NCBI RefSeq assembly: GCF_008802365.1
Contig: NZ_VZQZ01000013.1
Location: forward strand, 1 to 42,913
DNA: 42,913 nt
Origin: Oryzomonas japonica
GTDB lineage: Bacteria; Desulfobacterota; Desulfuromonadia; Geobacterales; Pseudopelobacteraceae
Direction: 5' to 3'
Shown here: piece after piece, positions 15,992-25,484 of the stretch
How the letters are laid out: every line of letters begins with the position of its first letter
Position numbering within the stretch: position 1 is the stretch's first letter
The notes under the pieces: model-generated
What the model saw: only the letters and a program-made list of their open reading frames with translations
What the model was told of the DNA's origin: nothing
The model's database searches: none
Program-made: the position numbers and the translations under genes

Positions 15992-16010
15992 ATTTGCATC
16001 ACCCTGTCAA
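15982..16010 (-). promoter_or_regulatory. marR promoter
   Basis: On minus, TTGACA at 16010-16005 is followed by TAGTTT at 15987-15982 (17-base spacer) or TATAGT at 15989-15984 (15-base spacer). Both -10 choices lie within the palindromic operator. Confidence 0.65.
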
Positions 16011-16092
16011 CATGTTTTTGCACGGGGTTGTCGTAACTATGAAACCGCGTGAGACGCCGTGCGGAAGGGGCCATTAATTTCTGTTGCCCCAC

Positions 16093-16140
16093 AAAAGAAC
16101 GGGGCAAGGAAACCGTATCTGCCGTCGTTCCTTGCCCCGT
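16093..16140 (-). terminator. Rho-independent terminator of the S1-domain gene
   Basis: A 13-base stem (16128-16140 with 16099-16111 on minus) is followed on minus by a T-rich tract (TTCTTTT). Confidence 0.85.
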
Positions 16141-16176
16141 CGCGTAACGGTTATGGGCGGCGTAACCCCCATGACG

Positions 16177-17397
16177 CTACTTTTTGTTCTTTTTGGCCTT
16201 GGCAAGCAACAGGTCGCCAAATGTCCCCATTCCCGTGGGCGCCTCATCCGCCTGGCGGCGGAACTCGGACAGGGTGGCCTCCTCCTCTTCGGCGGCCCGG
16301 GCCGCACCGGCCAGACTCAGGGAGATCCGTCGCTCGGCGCGGTCAACGCTCTCGACCTTGACCTCGATGGCTTCACCCTCTTTGAGCACCTCGCGCGGGT
16401 GGTTGATACGCTTGCCTCCTCCCAACTTTGAGATGTGGATCAGCCCGTCGATCCCGTCGGTCAGGGTGACGAAGGCGCCGAAAGGGGCGAGGCGCGAAAC
16501 AACGCCGGTATGGAAGGAACCCTCGGGATAGGTCTGCACCGCCAGGTCCCACGGGTTAGCCAGGGTGTCCTTGAGGCTCAGGGAGATACGCTCCTTCTCC
16601 CGGTCGATGGTTTTGATTACCACCTTTATCTGCTGGCCGACGCTCAGAACCTCGCTCACATCCTTGACCCTGCTCCAGCCGATCTCGGAGATGGGGAGCA
16701 GCCCTTCCAGGCCGCCGATATCCACAAAGGCGCCATAGTCTTGCAGGGAGGTGACCGTGCCGCTGACCGTCATGCCTTCGCTGATGCCGGCCTGGACCTC
16801 TTCCCTGAGACGGCGCTGTTCCTCTTCCAGCAGGGCGCGGCGGGAGACCACGATGTTGCGGCCCTTTTCATCGTAGGCGGTGATGCGGAACGGCAGGCGG
16901 GTGCCGATAAACGCGGCCGGGTTGTCGGTGCGGCGCAGCGACATCTGGGAAAATGGGCAGAAAGCGCGGGTCGTACCGGCCAGCTTGATCTCGTACCCTC
17001 CCTTGATCTCCTTCTCCACCATCCCTTCCACCGGAACGCCGCTCTGGAATGCCTCTTCCAGTTGGGCATTGCCCGATGCGCCGCCGCCGATCCTGGTGGT
17101 GAAGCGCATCTCGCCGTGGCTCGACGAGAGGAAATAGGCGGCGATGCTGTCGCCGATTTTTGCGGTCACATGACCATCCAGGTCCATGAATTCTTTCACA
17201 TCGACGACACCTTCGCCCTTTTGGCCGGTATCGATGAAGATCCATTCCGTGCCGACTTTCAATACCCGCGCCGTCACTTTCTGCCCCGGCTCCAGCCACC
17301 GGGTATGCTGTTTCGCACTCTGCTCGAACATCTCGGCAAAGCTTTCGCCTTCAGACTCATCTTCGTTTGGTTGTTCCAGGTCGTCGTTGTCTAGCAT
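16177..17397 (-). CDS. Protein with four S1 RNA-binding repeats (ribosomal protein S1-like)
   Basis: A 406-residue cytosolic protein. After an acidic N-terminus (about residues 1-35) come four S1 OB-fold repeats, near residues 38-105, 118-195, 206-275 and 290-362. The third and fourth are closest to canonical S1, with SLQDYGAFVDIGGLEGLLPISE and APFGAFVTLTDGIDGLIHIS. The C-terminus is a charged helix. Full-length S1 has six repeats in these bacteria, so this shorter protein is probably a separate RNA-binding or translation factor rather than S1 itself. GGGGAT lies upstream of ATG. It appears monocistronic, with its own terminator. Confidence 0.88.
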   Translation of the reverse strand: MLDNDDLEQPNEDESEGESFAEMFEQSAKQHTRWLEPGQKVTARVLKVGTEWIFIDTGQKGEGVVDVKEFMDLDGHVTAKIGDSIAAYFLSSSHGEMRFTTRIGGGASGNAQLEEAFQSGVPVEGMVEKEIKGGYEIKLAGTTRAFCPFSQMSLRRTDNPAAFIGTRLPFRITAYDEKGRNIVVSRRALLEEEQRRLREEVQAGISEGMTVSGTVTSLQDYGAFVDIGGLEGLLPISEIGWSRVKDVSEVLSVGQQIKVVIKTIDREKERISLSLKDTLANPWDLAVQTYPEGSFHTGVVSRLAPFGAFVTLTDGIDGLIHISKLGGGKRINHPREVLKEGEAIEVKVESVDRAERRISLSLAGAARAAEEEEATLSEFRRQADEAPTGMGTFGDLLLAKAKKNKK

Positions 17398-17527
17398 GGT
17401 ATCCCCGTTCGTGTGAATAATATCTCCCGCCTGATCGTTGCGCCGCCTTAATGGCGGTCATCGTTTGATCGTACTAAGTATATTGCCATGATCTGTTTGG
17501 GATGCAAATGTATTTTGTGCAGACACG

Positions 17528-17558
17528 AAAACGCCCCGCTGCGGATGGCAACGGGGCG
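17528..17558 (-). terminator. Rho-independent terminator of the ABC-F gene
   Basis: On minus, a seven-base GC stem (17552-17558 with 17532-17538) is followed by TTTT. It lies 37 bases after the ABC-F stop. Confidence 0.75.
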
Positions 17559-17594
17559 GGGTGACAGAGAGGCATAACCGGTTGTCGGGACTCC

Positions 17595-19232
17595 CTACAG
17601 GCTCAATTCTGCATGGCCGTGGTACAACTCGTCCCGCTCCCGGACCACATCTTCGCTCTCCAGGTATTCGTCGAACGCCATGACGCGGTCGATGATGCCG
17701 CCGGGGGTAATTTCGATGATCCGATTGGCAATGGTGGCCACGAACTCGTGGTCGTGGGAAGCGAACAGCACTACCTCCGGGAAGGCGATGAGCCCGTCGT
17801 TCAGGGCGGTAATCGACTCCAGGTCCAGGTGGTTGGTCGGCTCGTCCAGGATCAGCACGTTGGCGCCGGAGAGCATCATGCGGGACAGCATGCAGCGTAC
17901 CCGCTCGCCGCCGGAGAGGACCGAGGTCTTCTTCATGGCCTCGTCGCCGGAGAAGAGCATCCTCCCCAGGAACCCCCGGGCAAAGGTTTCGCCCTCGGTG
18001 GGGGGCGAATACTGTCCCAACCAGTCGATCAGGCTCAGGTCCTTCTCGAAATAGCTACTGTTCTCCTTGGGAAAATAAGCGTTGGTAATGGTCACGCCCC
18101 AGCGGAACGAGCCGCTGTCCGGCTCCAGTTCGCCGGCCAGGATCTGGAACAGGGTGGTGCGGGCCAGGCCGTTGCCACCGACAAAGGCTACCTTGTCGTT
18201 CTTGCGGATGATCAAGTCCAGGTTATCCAGCACCTTCACCCCGTCAATCTCCTTGGTGAGGCCGGTTATCTCCAGGATAATGTCGCCGCAGGGGCGTTCC
18301 GCCTTGAACATGACGTGGGGGTACTTGCGCGACGAGACCGGCATTTCTTCCAGGGTCAGTTTGTCCAGGAGTTTCTTGCGCGAGGTGGCCTGCTTGGCCT
18401 TGGATGCGTTGGATGAGAAGCGCTGGATAAAGGCCTTCAACTCCTCCGCCTTCTCCGACACCTTGCGGTTCTCGTTCTGGCGCTGCTTCAGGTTCAACTG
18501 GCTGGCGTGGTACCAAAAATCGTAGTTGCCCACGTAGACCTGGATGCGGCTGAAGTCGATGTCGGCGGTATGGGTGCAGACCTGATTGAGAAAGTGGCGG
18601 TCATGGGAGACCACGATCACCGTGTTGGTGAAGCGGAAGAGAAAATCCTCCAGCCAGGAGATGGATTTCAGGTCCAGGTTGTTGGTCGGCTCGTCCAGGA
18701 GCAGCACGTCCGGATTGCCGAACAGGGCCTGGGCCAGCAGCACGCGCACCTTGTCACCACCCTCCAACTCCTTCATCTTTTTCGTGCGGAGTTCCTCGGG
18801 GATGCCCAGTCCGTTCAGCAGCACCGCTGCCTCCGACTCGGCCTCGTAACCGTTCATCTCGGCAAAATCGGCCTCCAACTCCGCCGAACGGACGCCATCC
18901 TCTTCGCTGAAGTCGGCCTTGGAGTAGATCGCCTCCCGTGCGACCATGATCTTGTAAAGCTCTTCATGCCCTCTGATAACCGTGTTGAAGACCGTCTCCT
19001 CGTCAAAGGCAAACTGGTCCTGGCGCAGCACAGCAAGGCGCTCCCGGGGACCGAGGGCGATTTCCCCTTTGTCCGGGGTGATTTCCCCCGAGAGTATCTT
19101 GAGAAAGGTTGACTTGCCGGCGCCGTTGGCCCCGATCAGGCCATAGCAGTTGCCTGGCGTAAATTTGATGTTCACATCCTTGAAGAGGATGCGTTTGCCG
19201 TAGGAAAGTGCGACATTTGAAGCGGTGATCAT
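17595..19232 (-). CDS. ABC-F family ATPase (YbiT-like) with altered second Walker A
   Basis: A 545-residue soluble protein with two ABC domains and no membrane segments, collinear with E. coli YbiT. Members act on the ribosome as translation factors. Domain 1: Walker A GANGAGKST (34-42), signature LEGGDKVR (156-163) and Walker B VLLLDEPTNNLD. A charged linker with SNASKAKQATSRKK (274-287) is typical of ABC-F proteins. Domain 2: signature LSGGERVR and Walker B VLILDEPTNHLD are normal, but Walker A reads GGNGLARTT (352-360), with Arg358 where Lys is expected and Ala357 for Gly. The first site keeps all key residues. Downstream of and probably independent from the YaiI gene, as a terminator separates them. 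Confidence 0.93.
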   Translation of the reverse strand: MITASNVALSYGKRILFKDVNIKFTPGNCYGLIGANGAGKSTFLKILSGEITPDKGEIALGPRERLAVLRQDQFAFDEETVFNTVIRGHEELYKIMVAREAIYSKADFSEEDGVRSAELEADFAEMNGYEAESEAAVLLNGLGIPEELRTKKMKELEGGDKVRVLLAQALFGNPDVLLLDEPTNNLDLKSISWLEDFLFRFTNTVIVVSHDRHFLNQVCTHTADIDFSRIQVYVGNYDFWYHASQLNLKQRQNENRKVSEKAEELKAFIQRFSSNASKAKQATSRKKLLDKLTLEEMPVSSRKYPHVMFKAERPCGDIILEITGLTKEIDGVKVLDNLDLIIRKNDKVAFVGGNGLARTTLFQILAGELEPDSGSFRWGVTITNAYFPKENSSYFEKDLSLIDWLGQYSPPTEGETFARGFLGRMLFSGDEAMKKTSVLSGGERVRCMLSRMMLSGANVLILDEPTNHLDLESITALNDGLIAFPEVVLFASHDHEFVATIANRIIEITPGGIIDRVMAFDEYLESEDVVRERDELYHGHAELSL

Positions 19233-19253
19233 GTGTATCGGTTCCTTTCAAAC

Positions 19254-19284
19254 AAATAAAAAACCACAGGGGCGATCCCTGTGG
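19254..19284 (-). terminator. Rho-independent terminator of the YaiI family gene
   Basis: On minus, an eight-base stem (19284-19277 with 19271-19264) with a five-base loop is followed by a T run and AT-rich sequence. Confidence 0.82.
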
Positions 19285-19338
19285 CTCAGGTCAATTACTA
19301 TTTATATCATCATTGCCGCCTCAACAGCAATCGTTAAT

Positions 19339-19800
19339 TCAGTGTTTCCTCCCCTTGATCATTCGGGTCAGCAGGCTGTCCAGGGAGGAGGCAAAGCGCT
19401 GGCGGTCAGTCGCGCCGAACTGGCCCGGCCCCCCCTGTACCACGCCCGCATCGCGCAGTTCCATCATCAGGTCGCGCATGGAGAGGCGCTCGCCTACGTT
19501 TTCTTCGGTGTAGAACTCGCCCCGCGGGTCGAGCCCCACCGCACCCTTGGCTACAATCCGTGCCGCCAGCGGGATGTCGGCGGTTATGACCACGTCTTCC
19601 GGGGTGGCATGTTCGGCAATGTAGTCGTCGGCAACGTCAAAGCCCTCGCTCACCACCACCGAATCGATCAGGCGGGAATGATGTTTCGCCAAGCTGGTGT
19701 TGGCCACCAGGCAGACTGGGATATCGAGACGTTCCGAGGCCCGGAAGACGATCTCCTTGATGACCCGCGGGCAGGCGTCGGCGTCGATCCATATGCGCAT
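19339..19800 (-). CDS. YaiI/YqxD family protein (UPF0178, DUF188)
   Basis: A 153-residue cytosolic protein covering the whole family. It begins with [16 protein letters not shown], and has [28 protein letters not shown] and the C-terminal [12 protein letters not shown]. The conserved acidic residues ([15 protein letters not shown]) resemble the PIN/NYN nuclease fold, so an RNA-processing role is possible, but no activity is established for the family. GGAG precedes ATG. Monocistronic, upstream of the ABC-F gene and divergent from the histidine kinase gene. Confidence 0.9.
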   Translation of the reverse strand: MRIWIDADACPRVIKEIVFRASERLDIPVCLVANTSLAKHHSRLIDSVVVSEGFDVADDYIAEHATPEDVVITADIPLAARIVAKGAVGLDPRGEFYTEENVGERLSMRDLMMELRDAGVVQGGPGQFGATDRQRFASSLDSLLTRMIKGRKH

Positions 19801-19968
19801 GGGTGCTCCGTGGTGAACATGGGATAAAGGTGTAAGACTATCACAGATACTGCCCGGTGTCCCTTCTAAAGAGAGCCACTGTGTTGGCCGGAGTCCTCAT
19901 GTTGTTCCTTCCACAACGACCTACGGTTACATATTAATTTGAGTCAAGTCGGTCGCGACCGAAGGCAA

Positions 19969-19996
19969 TTGCTTGTCCGGCAATTTGTGATAAAAT
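19969..19996 (+). promoter_or_regulatory. Possible promoter of the hybrid histidine kinase gene
   Basis: TTGCTT at 19969-19974 and TAAAAT at 19991-19996 are 16 bases apart, 62 bases before the start codon. The rest of 19801-20057 shows no gene. Confidence 0.4.
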
Positions 19997-20057
19997 TACA
20001 AAAATAATAACGAAGCTTTTTTGGCATAGGTGCCGTGCCGAGGCACGGGGGAGGCAT

Positions 20058-22442
20058 ATGCAACAGGGCGCATCTACCGGACTTACCCCCGGAAACCGCA
20101 TACAGCGTTTCGGCGCCATCATTGCGGTGTTCTGGACATTGCTCGTGGCGTACTCGCTGTACTGGGATCACCGGCAACATCAGGAGGATGTGCTGTTGCT
20201 CGGCAAGATGCAGAGTCAGGCGTTCTTCGAGAAGGATCTCCTCTACCGCCGCTGGGCATCCCGCCATGGCGGCGTGTACGTGCCGGTGACGGAATCCACC
20301 CAACCCAATCCCTACCTGTCCCACATCCCCGAGCGGGATATAACCACCCCCTCCGGTAAGCGGTTGACCTTGATGAACCCGGCCTACATGACGCGTCAGG
20401 TGTTTGAAATGGCCCAGGAATACACAGGGACCGGCCGTGGCCATATCACCAGCCTCAAACCGATCAGGGCCGAGAACGCCCCCGACCTTTGGGAAAAGGG
20501 GGTGCTACAGACATTCGAACGGGGTGTTACGGAGGTCGGCGAGATAGAGCATATCGACGGCAAACCGTACTATCGCTACATGAAGTCGCTCTTTGCCGAC
20601 AAACCCTGCCTCAAGTGCCATGCGCCCCAGGGGTACCATGAGGGGGATGTACGGGGAGGGCTGAGCGTCTCTGTCCCCCTGGAACCGATCTATGCAATGT
20701 TGGCCAAAGAGATGCGGGGGGTATATATCAACCACGCCTTCATCTGGCTGCTGGGTCTGGGGGGCATCGGATTCGGGACCCGCAGGTTGGGGCGCATGAC
20801 CACGGAGCTTTATGAACAGACCGTGGCGCTGGAACATGAAATCGTAGAGCGTGAGGTGGCCCAGGAGGCGCTCCAGGAGCAGACGATCGTTCTGGAAGAG
20901 GAAATTGCCGAGCGGCGACAGATTGAGGAAACCGTGCGCCTCAGCGAGGAAAAGTTCTCCAAGTCCTTTGACAACGCCCCCATCATCATGACGATCAGTA
21001 CGTTTGAAGAGGGACGCTTTCTGGATGTGAACAAAAAATTCGTCGAGCTTTCCGGCTTCAGCCGTCAGGAGGCCGTCGGCAGGGCATCGCTTGAGCTTGG
21101 TTGGATCACGCCGGACCAGCGACAGGTGCTGCTGACCGAATTTGGAGAAAAGGGCCGCACCTCGGGCGTTGAATTGCGCTTGTGCTCAAAGGATAAAAAA
21201 TACATCACCTGCAGGTATTACGGCGAACTCATCACGGTTGACGGTCGCCAGTGCCTGCTTTCCTTGGCCTATGACATGACCGAGCAGAGGGCCATGGAGG
21301 AGCAACTCCGGCAGGCCCAGAAGATGGAGGCCATCGGCCAGCTTGCGGGAGGGGTGGCCCATGACTTCAACAATGTGCTCACGGTTATCATGGGGTATTG
21401 CAATCTGTTGCAGATGGACCCGACGTTGGATACGCACCAGCGTGATGAGGTCGAGCAGATTGTCGCCTCTTCCGAGAAGGCGGCCCAGTTGACCCGTGGA
21501 CTGCTCACCTTCAGCCGCAAGGAGGTCATGGATTTCAGGCTGGCCGACCTCAACGGTATTGTACAGCATGTTCAGAAGTTCCTTGCCCGGGTCATTGGTG
21601 AGGATATCCAGCTCAGAACCATCTGCAATCGCCCTGAGATCACCGTTCGCGTGGATAGCGCCCAGATCGAACAGGTCCTGATCAACCTGGCCACCAATGC
21701 TCGGGATGCCATGCAAATGGGGGGGCTGTTGAACATCGAAACGAACACCCTGGATGTTGACGACTCCTTTATCACTACCCATGGTTACGGTACGCCGGGC
21801 CGTTATGCCTGCATAGCGGTTTCCGATTCCGGCTGCGGCATGGACGAACAGACCCGCAAGAGGATCTTCGAGCCGTTTTTTACCACCAAGGAGCAAGGCA
21901 AGGGAACCGGCCTCGGCATGGCCATCGTCTACGGGATCGTCAAGCAGCATAACGGTTTTATCACTGTCTACAGCGAACCGGGACACGGCACCACCTTCAG
22001 GATATATCTACCGCTGAGTGAGGGAGGGCAGGGACCGCAGGAAGAAACGGGGGAGCCGGTTGTTCCCGACGGCGGGACAGAAACGATCCTTGTGGCCGAG
22101 GACGAAGCTGGTGTGCGCAGGCTTTTAGACGATATCCTGACTCAGTACGGCTATCAGGTGATCCTGGCGGAGGACGGACAGGAGGCTGTCGAGAAATTCA
22201 TGGCAAACCGTGGTAAGATTCACTTGGTCCTCATGGATATCATCATGCCCAGAAAGAGCGGTCAAGAGGCTGTTGCAGAGATCTGGCGGCTGCAACCGGA
22301 CATAAAGGTGTGCTATGCCAGCGGATACACTGCTGATTTCATTCGGAATCGCGGCGTGGATGATGGAGGGATCGAGCTTGTCATGAAGCCGGTCCGGCCG
22401 CAGGAACTTCTGTGGAAGGTGCGGGAGATACTGGACAGATAA
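20058..22442 (+). CDS. Hybrid sensor histidine kinase with periplasmic DUF3365/heme c domain
   Basis: A 794-residue inner-membrane kinase. Order: membrane helix 1 (about 17-36), periplasmic DUF3365-type domain (about 40-220) with a heme c motif CLKCH (C184, H188), helix 2 (about 224-241), coiled coil (245-295), PAS (about 296-410), HisKA with phospho-acceptor H435 in GGVAHDFNN, HATPase with [19 protein letters not shown] and [11 protein letters not shown], then a receiver with VAEDEAG, D727 in LVLMDIIMP and the KP motif. DUF3365 domains with a heme c motif are found in redox and gas sensors of Geobacter-type bacteria. The response output lies elsewhere, since no DNA-binding partner is adjacent. 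GGGGAGG at 20048-20054 stands only three bases before ATG, a short spacing. Ligand and signal are inferred. Confidence 0.92.
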   Translation: MQQGASTGLTPGNRIQRFGAIIAVFWTLLVAYSLYWDHRQHQEDVLLLGKMQSQAFFEKDLLYRRWASRHGGVYVPVTESTQPNPYLSHIPERDITTPSGKRLTLMNPAYMTRQVFEMAQEYTGTGRGHITSLKPIRAENAPDLWEKGVLQTFERGVTEVGEIEHIDGKPYYRYMKSLFADKPCLKCHAPQGYHEGDVRGGLSVSVPLEPIYAMLAKEMRGVYINHAFIWLLGLGGIGFGTRRLGRMTTELYEQTVALEHEIVEREVAQEALQEQTIVLEEEIAERRQIEETVRLSEEKFSKSFDNAPIIMTISTFEEGRFLDVNKKFVELSGFSRQEAVGRASLELGWITPDQRQVLLTEFGEKGRTSGVELRLCSKDKKYITCRYYGELITVDGRQCLLSLAYDMTEQRAMEEQLRQAQKMEAIGQLAGGVAHDFNNVLTVIMGYCNLLQMDPTLDTHQRDEVEQIVASSEKAAQLTRGLLTFSRKEVMDFRLADLNGIVQHVQKFLARVIGEDIQLRTICNRPEITVRVDSAQIEQVLINLATNARDAMQMGGLLNIETNTLDVDDSFITTHGYGTPGRYACIAVSDSGCGMDEQTRKRIFEPFFTTKEQGKGTGLGMAIVYGIVKQHNGFITVYSEPGHGTTFRIYLPLSEGGQGPQEETGEPVVPDGGTETILVAEDEAGVRRLLDDILTQYGYQVILAEDGQEAVEKFMANRGKIHLVLMDIIMPRKSGQEAVAEIWRLQPDIKVCYASGYTADFIRNRGVDDGGIELVMKPVRPQELLWKVREILDR

Positions 22443-22521
22443 GGGGAATTCAGCGCGGCCGTCCCGATTGCAATGCAACGATCATGGAAGCGTCCGAAAT
22501 AACGGGCGCAAAGGAGGGGGT

Positions 22522-23010
22522 ATGCAGTTGGAGATTCATAACGTCAAGATCGACTATCCCGAAGGGTGCAACATCATCCTCGGCCAGACCCACTTCATCA
22601 AAACCGCCGAGGACCTCTATGAGGCCATCGCCACCACGGTATCTCAGGCCCGCTTCGGTGTCGCCTTCAGTGAGGCGTCCGGCCCCTGCCTGATCCGAAC
22701 CGAGGGGAACGACGACGGGCTGATCAAAGGATGTGCCACCGTGCTGAAGACCATCGGCGCCGGCCATGTCTTCTGCATCCTGCTGCGGGATGCCTATCCC
22801 ATCAACATCCTCAACCAGGTAAAAAATTGCCCCGAGGTCTGCTGCGTCTATTGCGCCACGGCCAACCCACTCCAGGTGATCGTCGCCTCCACCATGCAGG
22901 GGTGGGGCATCCTCGGGGTGATCGACGGTTATGCCCCCAAGGGGGTGGAATCGGTTGAAGAACGCCAGCAACGGCACGGCCTGTTGCGCACGATAGGCTA
23001 CAAGCTGTAA
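22522..23010 (+). CDS. Adenosine-specific kinase family protein (PF04008)
   Basis: A 162-residue cytosolic protein matching the whole adenosine-specific kinase family first described structurally in archaea. Marks are IILGQTHFIKTAEDLYEA, VAFSEASGPCLIR, NPLQVIVA and the final GVIDGYAPKGVE. No classical kinase motif exists in this fold, and the physiological substrate is only inferred from ligand-bound structures. AAGGAGG at 22511-22517 precedes ATG; the longer open frame to 22468 lacks such a site. The stop overlaps the PEBP start (TAATG), so both are co-translated. The kinase gene lies 79 bases upstream and could share the transcript. Confidence 0.88.
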   Translation: MQLEIHNVKIDYPEGCNIILGQTHFIKTAEDLYEAIATTVSQARFGVAFSEASGPCLIRTEGNDDGLIKGCATVLKTIGAGHVFCILLRDAYPINILNQVKNCPEVCCVYCATANPLQVIVASTMQGWGILGVIDGYAPKGVESVEERQQRHGLLRTIGYKL

Positions 23011-23564
23011 TGAAATGGCGAGGGCGGAAGAATGTGGGGCGCGTACTGGCGGCATTGCTGCTGGCAACGCTTGGGGGGCTGTGCGCGACCGCTCAGGGAA
23101 AGGGGGGACGCAGGATGGAAACGTTGACCATTTCGAGTCCGGGCTTTAGCCACGGGGAGGCCATACCGTCCCGCCACACCTGCGACGGGGACGACACTAG
23201 TCCCGCCATCGTCATCGCTAAGGTGCCGCAGGCCACCCAGAGCCTGGCGCTGGTCATGGATGACCCTGATGCGCCCATGGGGGACTGGGTGCACTGGGTG
23301 GTGTGGAATATCCCGCCCCAGACGCGGGAGATCCCCGAGCACGGCCTGCCGCCCAAGGCCGTCCAGGGGAAGAACGACTGGCATCGGAACAGCTACGGCG
23401 GCCCCTGTCCGCCGTCCGGGACCCACCGCTATTTTTTCAGGGTCTATGCCCTGGATACCGTGCTGAAGCTCGGCAGCTCCACCACCAAGGGCGATCTTGA
23501 ACGGGCCATGCAGGGGCATGTTTTGGGTAAGGGGGAGTTGATGGGGACGTATAAGAGGCGGTGA
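23010..23564 (+). CDS. Secreted PEBP family protein (YbhB/YbcL type)
   Basis: A 184-residue protein. Residues 1-29 form a signal peptide (basic start, hydrophobic core, ending AQG). The rest is a complete phosphatidylethanolamine-binding protein domain: FSHGEAIPSRHTCDGDDTSPA, VMDDPDAPMGDWVHWVVWNIPP, GPCPPSGTHRYFFRVYALD and GELMGTY. In bacteria these proteins have no firmly known role, though the fold has a small anion/ligand pocket (DPDAP, HW, GPCPP). The ATG overlaps the stop of the adenosine kinase family gene in TAATG, indicating coupled translation. Location is periplasmic. Confidence 0.9.
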   Translation: MKWRGRKNVGRVLAALLLATLGGLCATAQGKGGRRMETLTISSPGFSHGEAIPSRHTCDGDDTSPAIVIAKVPQATQSLALVMDDPDAPMGDWVHWVVWNIPPQTREIPEHGLPPKAVQGKNDWHRNSYGGPCPPSGTHRYFFRVYALDTVLKLGSSTTKGDLERAMQGHVLGKGELMGTYKRR

Positions 23565-23580
23565 GGTGAGAGTATGTGCA

Positions 23581-23606
23581 AATGGCCACAGTCCCCTGTG
23601 GCCATT
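23581..23606. terminator. Hairpin between convergent PEBP and fumarase genes
   Basis: An 11-base perfect stem (23581-23591 with 23596-23606) and a TCCC loop, lying between the two stop codons. No long T run is present. Confidence 0.65.
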
Positions 23607-23632
23607 CGGCGTTGCATCGTATCAAATAATCT

Positions 23633-25258
23633 CTACAAACCAAGCTGTTTAAAGAAGTCGTTCCCCTTGTCGTCCACTAGGATGAACGCCGGGAAGTCCT
23701 CCACCTCTATCTTCCAGACCGCTTCCATCCCCAGTTCCGGGAAATCGATGCACTCGACCTTTTTGATGTTTTCCTCGGCCAGGACCGCGGCCGGGCCGCC
23801 GATGGAGCCGAGGTAGAACCCGCCGTATTTCTTGCAGGCGTCCGTAACCTGCTGGCTGCGGTTACCCTTGGCTATCATGATCATCGCGCCGCCGTGGGAT
23901 TGCAGTTCGTCCACATAGGAGTCCATGCGGCCGGCGGTGGTGGGGCCGAAGGAGCCCGAGGGCTTGCCAGCCGGAGTCTTGGCCGGTCCGGCGTAGTAGA
24001 TCGGGTGCTTCAACAGGTACTCGGGCAGCGGCTTGCCGCTATCCAGGATCTCCTTGAACTTGGCGTGGGCGATGTCGCGGCCCACCACGATGGTGCCGCT
24101 CAGGAGGAGGGGGGTGGAAACCGGGTGCTTGGTCAGTTCGGCCAGGATTTCCTTCATGGGCTTGTTCAGGTCGATCTTGACGCCGTGGCCGTGCTTGCCG
24201 CGGTACTGGTCGGGGATCAGGCGGCCGGGGTTGCGGTCCATATCCTCGACGAACAGGCCGTGTTTCGTGATCTTGGCTTTGATGTTGCGGTCGGCCGAAC
24301 AGGATACCGCCATGCCCACCGGGCAGGATGCGCCGTGGCGCGGCAGACGGATGACGCGCACGTCGTGGGCAAAATACTTGCCGCCGAACTGGGCGCCGAT
24401 GCCCAACTTCTGGGCCGCCTCAAGGAGTTTCGCTTCCAGCTCCAGATCGCGGAAGGCCTGGCCGTGCTCGTTCCCCTGGGTGGGGAGGCCGTCCAGCTCT
24501 TTGGCGGTTGCCAGTTTGACGGTCTTCATGCAGGCGTCGGCGCTGGTGCCGCCGATGACGAAAGCGATGTGGTAGGGAGGACAGGCGGCGGTGCCCAAGT
24601 ACTTCATCTTTTCCACCAGGAATTTTTCCAGTTTGCCCGGGGTGAGCAGGGCCTTGGTCTCCTGGAAGAGCATGGTCTTATTGGCCGAACCGCCACCCTT
24701 GGCCATGAACAGGAATTTGTAGTAGTCGCCGTCGGTGGCCGCGATGTCGATCTGGGCCGGGAGGTTGGTGCCGGTGTTGACTTCCTTGTACATGTCCAGG
24801 GCCACGGTTTGGGAGTAGCGCAGGTTCTCTTCGGTGTAGGTCTTGTAGACCCCCTTGGAGATCCACTCTTCGTCCTTGACGCCGGTCCAGACCTGCTGGC
24901 CTTTCTTGGCGACGACCGTGGCGGTGCCGGTGTCCTGGCAGACCGGAAGCTCGAACTGGGCGGAGATCTCGGCGTTGCGCAGGAACGCCATGGCGACCCC
25001 TTTGTCGTTCTGGGAGGCTTCGGGATCACTCAGGATCTTGGCCACCTGCTCGTTGTGCGCGGGGCGCAGCAGGAAGGAAACGTCCCGCATGGCCTCATTG
25101 GCCAGAACGGTGAGCGCCTCGGGACAGACCCTGATAACCTGCTTGCCGGCAAATTCGGCAATTTCGACGTACTTTTCGCTTCCCTCGACCTTACGGTACT
25201 TGGTTTCATCTGTGGCAAGGGGGAAGAGTTCCTGATAAACGAACGGTTTGGTGGACAT
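23633..25258 (-). CDS. Fumarate hydratase class I (iron-sulfur, FumA/FumB type)
   Basis: A 541-residue cytosolic enzyme that interconverts fumarate and L-malate in the TCA cycle. N-terminal alpha and C-terminal beta domains are fused, as in E. coli FumA. The probable 4Fe-4S ligands are C107 (VCQDTG), C226 (TAACPPYH) and C320 (SCSADR). Other marks are [34 protein letters not shown] and [20 protein letters not shown] lies upstream of ATG. It is monocistronic and divergent from cysE; the 226 bases between them hold both promoters. Fumarase sits at the centre of anaerobic acetate and fumarate metabolism in Geobacter-type bacteria. Confidence 0.95.
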   Translation of the reverse strand: MSTKPFVYQELFPLATDETKYRKVEGSEKYVEIAEFAGKQVIRVCPEALTVLANEAMRDVSFLLRPAHNEQVAKILSDPEASQNDKGVAMAFLRNAEISAQFELPVCQDTGTATVVAKKGQQVWTGVKDEEWISKGVYKTYTEENLRYSQTVALDMYKEVNTGTNLPAQIDIAATDGDYYKFLFMAKGGGSANKTMLFQETKALLTPGKLEKFLVEKMKYLGTAACPPYHIAFVIGGTSADACMKTVKLATAKELDGLPTQGNEHGQAFRDLELEAKLLEAAQKLGIGAQFGGKYFAHDVRVIRLPRHGASCPVGMAVSCSADRNIKAKITKHGLFVEDMDRNPGRLIPDQYRGKHGHGVKIDLNKPMKEILAELTKHPVSTPLLLSGTIVVGRDIAHAKFKEILDSGKPLPEYLLKHPIYYAGPAKTPAGKPSGSFGPTTAGRMDSYVDELQSHGGAMIMIAKGNRSQQVTDACKKYGGFYLGSIGGPAAVLAEENIKKVECIDFPELGMEAVWKIEVEDFPAFILVDDKGNDFFKQLGL

Positions 25259-25484
25259 GGCTGTGGTTCTCCTTTCGTTGCCGGAAATTCGGCTTTGTTG
25301 CTATGGTTGGATGCCGAGTAAAAAGTGTTTTGTATACAAGACGTAATGGGCGCATCTTAGTGAAAAGTACGCCCTTTGTCGAGAGCTAAGTTTACGACAA
25401 AACAGGTGATAAAAATTGACAGATTTAGTGGGCCTATGTTAATCCTGTACCACAATTTTCAACTGTTTGTACGGGAGTTTCACC

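Noticed and set aside
23894-25321. Open frame of 475 codons on plus opposite fumarase
   Set aside because: Fumarase motifs and Fe-S Cys are complete on minus; the plus frame is a compositional shadow.
25435-25440. TATGTT as -10 box for the TTGACA at 25416 before cysE
   Set aside because: The spacer would be only 13 bases; no better -10 at 16-18 bases is convincing, so no promoter was called.
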